Positions 6,111-7,687 of a DNA stretch of 7,687 bases are shown here, in pieces (position 1 is the first letter of the stretch; each line of letters begins with the position of its first letter). A model generated the notes under the pieces. The model saw only the letters and a program-made list of their open reading frames with translations. It ran no database searches and was not told the origin of the DNA. The DNA lies in the NCBI GenBank assembly GCA_009774615.1, contig VSOC01000012.1, positions 54,865 to 62,551 of the forward strand, written 5' to 3'. The translations under genes and the position numbers were made by a program. This DNA comes from Lachnospiraceae bacterium. GTDB taxonomy: Bacteria; Bacillota; Clostridia; Lachnospirales; Lachnospiraceae.

Positions 6111-7637
6111 TTATTCACAAAAGGCTAATTCGTACAAACTGTCCTTTAATGCTTCGTAAATCTTTTGGTAAATCTGATGATAGTGCTGATAAATTTTCTC
6201 TTGCTGAATATCGGTTTCCGTTAATTGATCTTCCTGAATAAACTGCCTGCAGGCTTCCTTTACCCCCGGAAAAACACCTACACTTACTCCGGCTAAAATA
6301 ACCGCGCCAAACGCAGGTCCCTCTTCCTGCTTTAATGTCCTTACCGGGCATCCGTACAGGCTGGCTAAAATTTCACGCCAGACAGGGCTTTTGCTTCCCC
6401 CGCCGCACAGACGCATGGTGGTAACTTCAACACCGGTTTCTTTTAATAAATCATTGCAATCCGCAAGGCAGTAGCCCACCCCTTCCATAATCGCCCGGAG
6501 CATATGCGCCTGATCATGGATAATATTGAGTCCAACAAAGCTTCCCCGATACCATGCACGCATATGCGGCGTTCGTTCGCCCATCAGAAAGGGCAGATAA
6601 ATCAGCCGGCTGCTCCCCGGCGGAACATCCTTTATTTTCGTATTAAGCAGTTCAAAAAAATCCATGTCCTTTTCCCTGGCTTGCATCATTAAATTCTGAC
6701 AGAATTTTTCCTTAAACCACTCAACCGACAGTCCGGCAGACTGAGGTCCGCCCATGGTGTGCCAGCATCCCGGAACCGCACAGCAGCAAAGATGCAGCCC
6801 GCCTTCCGGCACTTCCTTATAGTGATCCAGATGACTGTAAACAATGGCTGACGTTCCTATCGTTGTAAATGCCTGTCCCTCCTCGACAATCCCAGTTCCA
6901 AGGGCTGCAGCTGCATTATCGCTTGCCCCGGCGGCCACCACGCATTGCTCAGAAATCCCCCATTCCCGGGCAATTTGGGGGAGTACACAGCCCACAGGTT
7001 CCCAGGATTCATAAAGTTCCCCTAACAGACTGCGGTCAATCTCCAGGCAGTGCAGAACCTTTTCTGACCAGCACCTGTTTTTTACATCCATAAGCTGCAT
7101 TCCTGAAGCGTCCGATACATCCGCGGCGTATTTTCCGGTTATTATCCAACGGATATAATCCTTGGGCAGAAGAATATGCCTGCAGCGCTGATAAAGCTCG
7201 GGTTCATGCTTTTTTACCCACAGAATTTTCGCCGCTGTCCATCCGGCAATCGGCGGATTTCCGGTAATGCTCAGCCAGTCTTTCATCGAAAGGAGATTCT
7301 GCATCTTTTCGGTTTCTTCTCCTGCCCGCTGATCGCACCAGATAATCGAATCCCGGATAACTTCTCCCTGCTCATCCAGCATCACCAGCCCGTGCATCTG
7401 CCCTGATAAACCAATTCCCCGAACCTTATGTCCGTCAATCCGGGCTTTTTTTATCACGTCCTTCACGGTAAATAAAACCGCCCGCTTCCAGTCCTCAGGA
7501 TTCTGCTCTGCCCATCCGTTATTGACTTCCTTTAGCGGATAAGCACAGGAAGAAGAAGATAAAATCTGTCCGTTTTCATCGGCTAAAATCGTCTTTGTCG
7601 CACTTGTTCCCAAATCAATTCCAATGAGATAATCCAT
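6111..7637 (-). CDS. xylB: FGGY carbohydrate kinase, xylulokinase-like
   Basis: This 508-residue cytosolic kinase transfers phosphate from ATP to a ketose or polyol. By similarity it is closest to xylulokinase (D-xylulose to xylulose 5-phosphate). Motifs seen: IGIDLGTSATK (5-15) with Asp8, SGQMHG (78-83), IIWCDQR (98-104), LLPKDYIRW (156-164), the catalytic Asp240 in GASDNAAAALG (237-247), GTSAIVY (261-267), GERTPH (353-358), EGVGY (385-389) and the adenosine-binding CGGGSKSPVW (411-420). Length is slightly above the 484 residues of E. coli XylB. A cysteine cluster (Cys284-286 and Cys291) is a small oddity. The start has a perfect AAGGAGG 6 bases upstream (7644-7650). It is the first gene seen of the operon. 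No xylose isomerase accompanies it, and HxlB lies downstream, so a hexulose or other ketose substrate is possible; the symbol marks family, not proven substrate. Confidence 0.88.
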   Translation of the reverse strand: MDYLIGIDLGTSATKTILADENGQILSSSSCAYPLKEVNNGWAEQNPEDWKRAVLFTVKDVIKKARIDGHKVRGIGLSGQMHGLVMLDEQGEVIRDSIIWCDQRAGEETEKMQNLLSMKDWLSITGNPPIAGWTAAKILWVKKHEPELYQRCRHILLPKDYIRWIITGKYAADVSDASGMQLMDVKNRCWSEKVLHCLEIDRSLLGELYESWEPVGCVLPQIAREWGISEQCVVAAGASDNAAAALGTGIVEEGQAFTTIGTSAIVYSHLDHYKEVPEGGLHLCCCAVPGCWHTMGGPQSAGLSVEWFKEKFCQNLMMQAREKDMDFFELLNTKIKDVPPGSSRLIYLPFLMGERTPHMRAWYRGSFVGLNIIHDQAHMLRAIMEGVGYCLADCNDLLKETGVEVTTMRLCGGGSKSPVWREILASLYGCPVRTLKQEEGPAFGAVILAGVSVGVFPGVKEACRQFIQEDQLTETDIQQEKIYQHYHQIYQKIYEALKDSLYELAFCE

Positions 7638-7664
7638 CCCTTACCTCCTTCTATCCAGACTCTT

Positions 7665-7673
7665 TCTATAACA
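7665..7673 (-). promoter_or_regulatory. Possible extended -10 promoter element for the operon
   Basis: TGTTATAGA on the minus strand matches the extended -10 form TGn-TATAnT except for the last two bases. It is placed to give a 5' leader of about 20 bases before the kinase ribosome site. The -35 region would fall at or beyond the window edge and cannot be checked. A start further upstream in a longer operon is equally possible. Confidence 0.3.
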
Positions 7674-7687
7674 TAATTATCATCTGC

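Overview
The window looks like chromosomal DNA of an anaerobic Gram-positive gut-type bacterium, most likely a Clostridia/Lachnospiraceae relative. The evidence is strong AGGAGG-type ribosome binding sites, a lipoprotein-anchored solute-binding protein with a Ser/Thr/Ala/Glu linker, moderate GC judged by eye, and A-rich leaders. Taxonomy is inference from style, not from a marker gene.

Layout. Positions 1-471 (+) hold the C-terminal part of a dicarboxylate/amino acid:cation symporter. Its reading breaks off abruptly after a conserved motif, with the last pore-forming part of the protein missing. Positions 445-562 hold unexplained junction DNA with a 13-bp imperfect direct repeat and a 7-bp inverted repeat. 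From 563 to 7637 everything is on the minus strand and forms one sugar-utilisation cluster. In transcription order it holds a xylulokinase-like FGGY kinase, a sugar-binding lipoprotein, a two-domain sugar ABC ATPase, an RbsC-like permease, a 6-phospho-3-hexuloisomerase (HxlB-type SIS protein) and a TIM-barrel sugar (phosphate) isomerase/epimerase. A terminator hairpin sits between the binding-protein gene and the ATPase gene. A six-unit, 15-bp tandem repeat sits between the kinase and binding-protein genes.

How the genes work together (inference). The lipoprotein, ATPase and permease would import a monosaccharide or polyol. The TIM-barrel enzyme would isomerise or epimerise it, the FGGY kinase would phosphorylate it, and the SIS isomerase would convert a 3-hexulose 6-phosphate to fructose 6-phosphate. 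The usual HxlB partner, hexulose-6-phosphate synthase, is absent from the window, and so are an aldose isomerase of the XylA/AraA type, a dehydrogenase and a regulator. The combination therefore suggests a catabolic route for an unusual hexose or ketose rather than formaldehyde fixation or plain xylose/ribose use. The symporter truncation next to repeats, the 15-bp array, and the duplicated translation-start sequences within the operon are the most unusual DNA-level observations.
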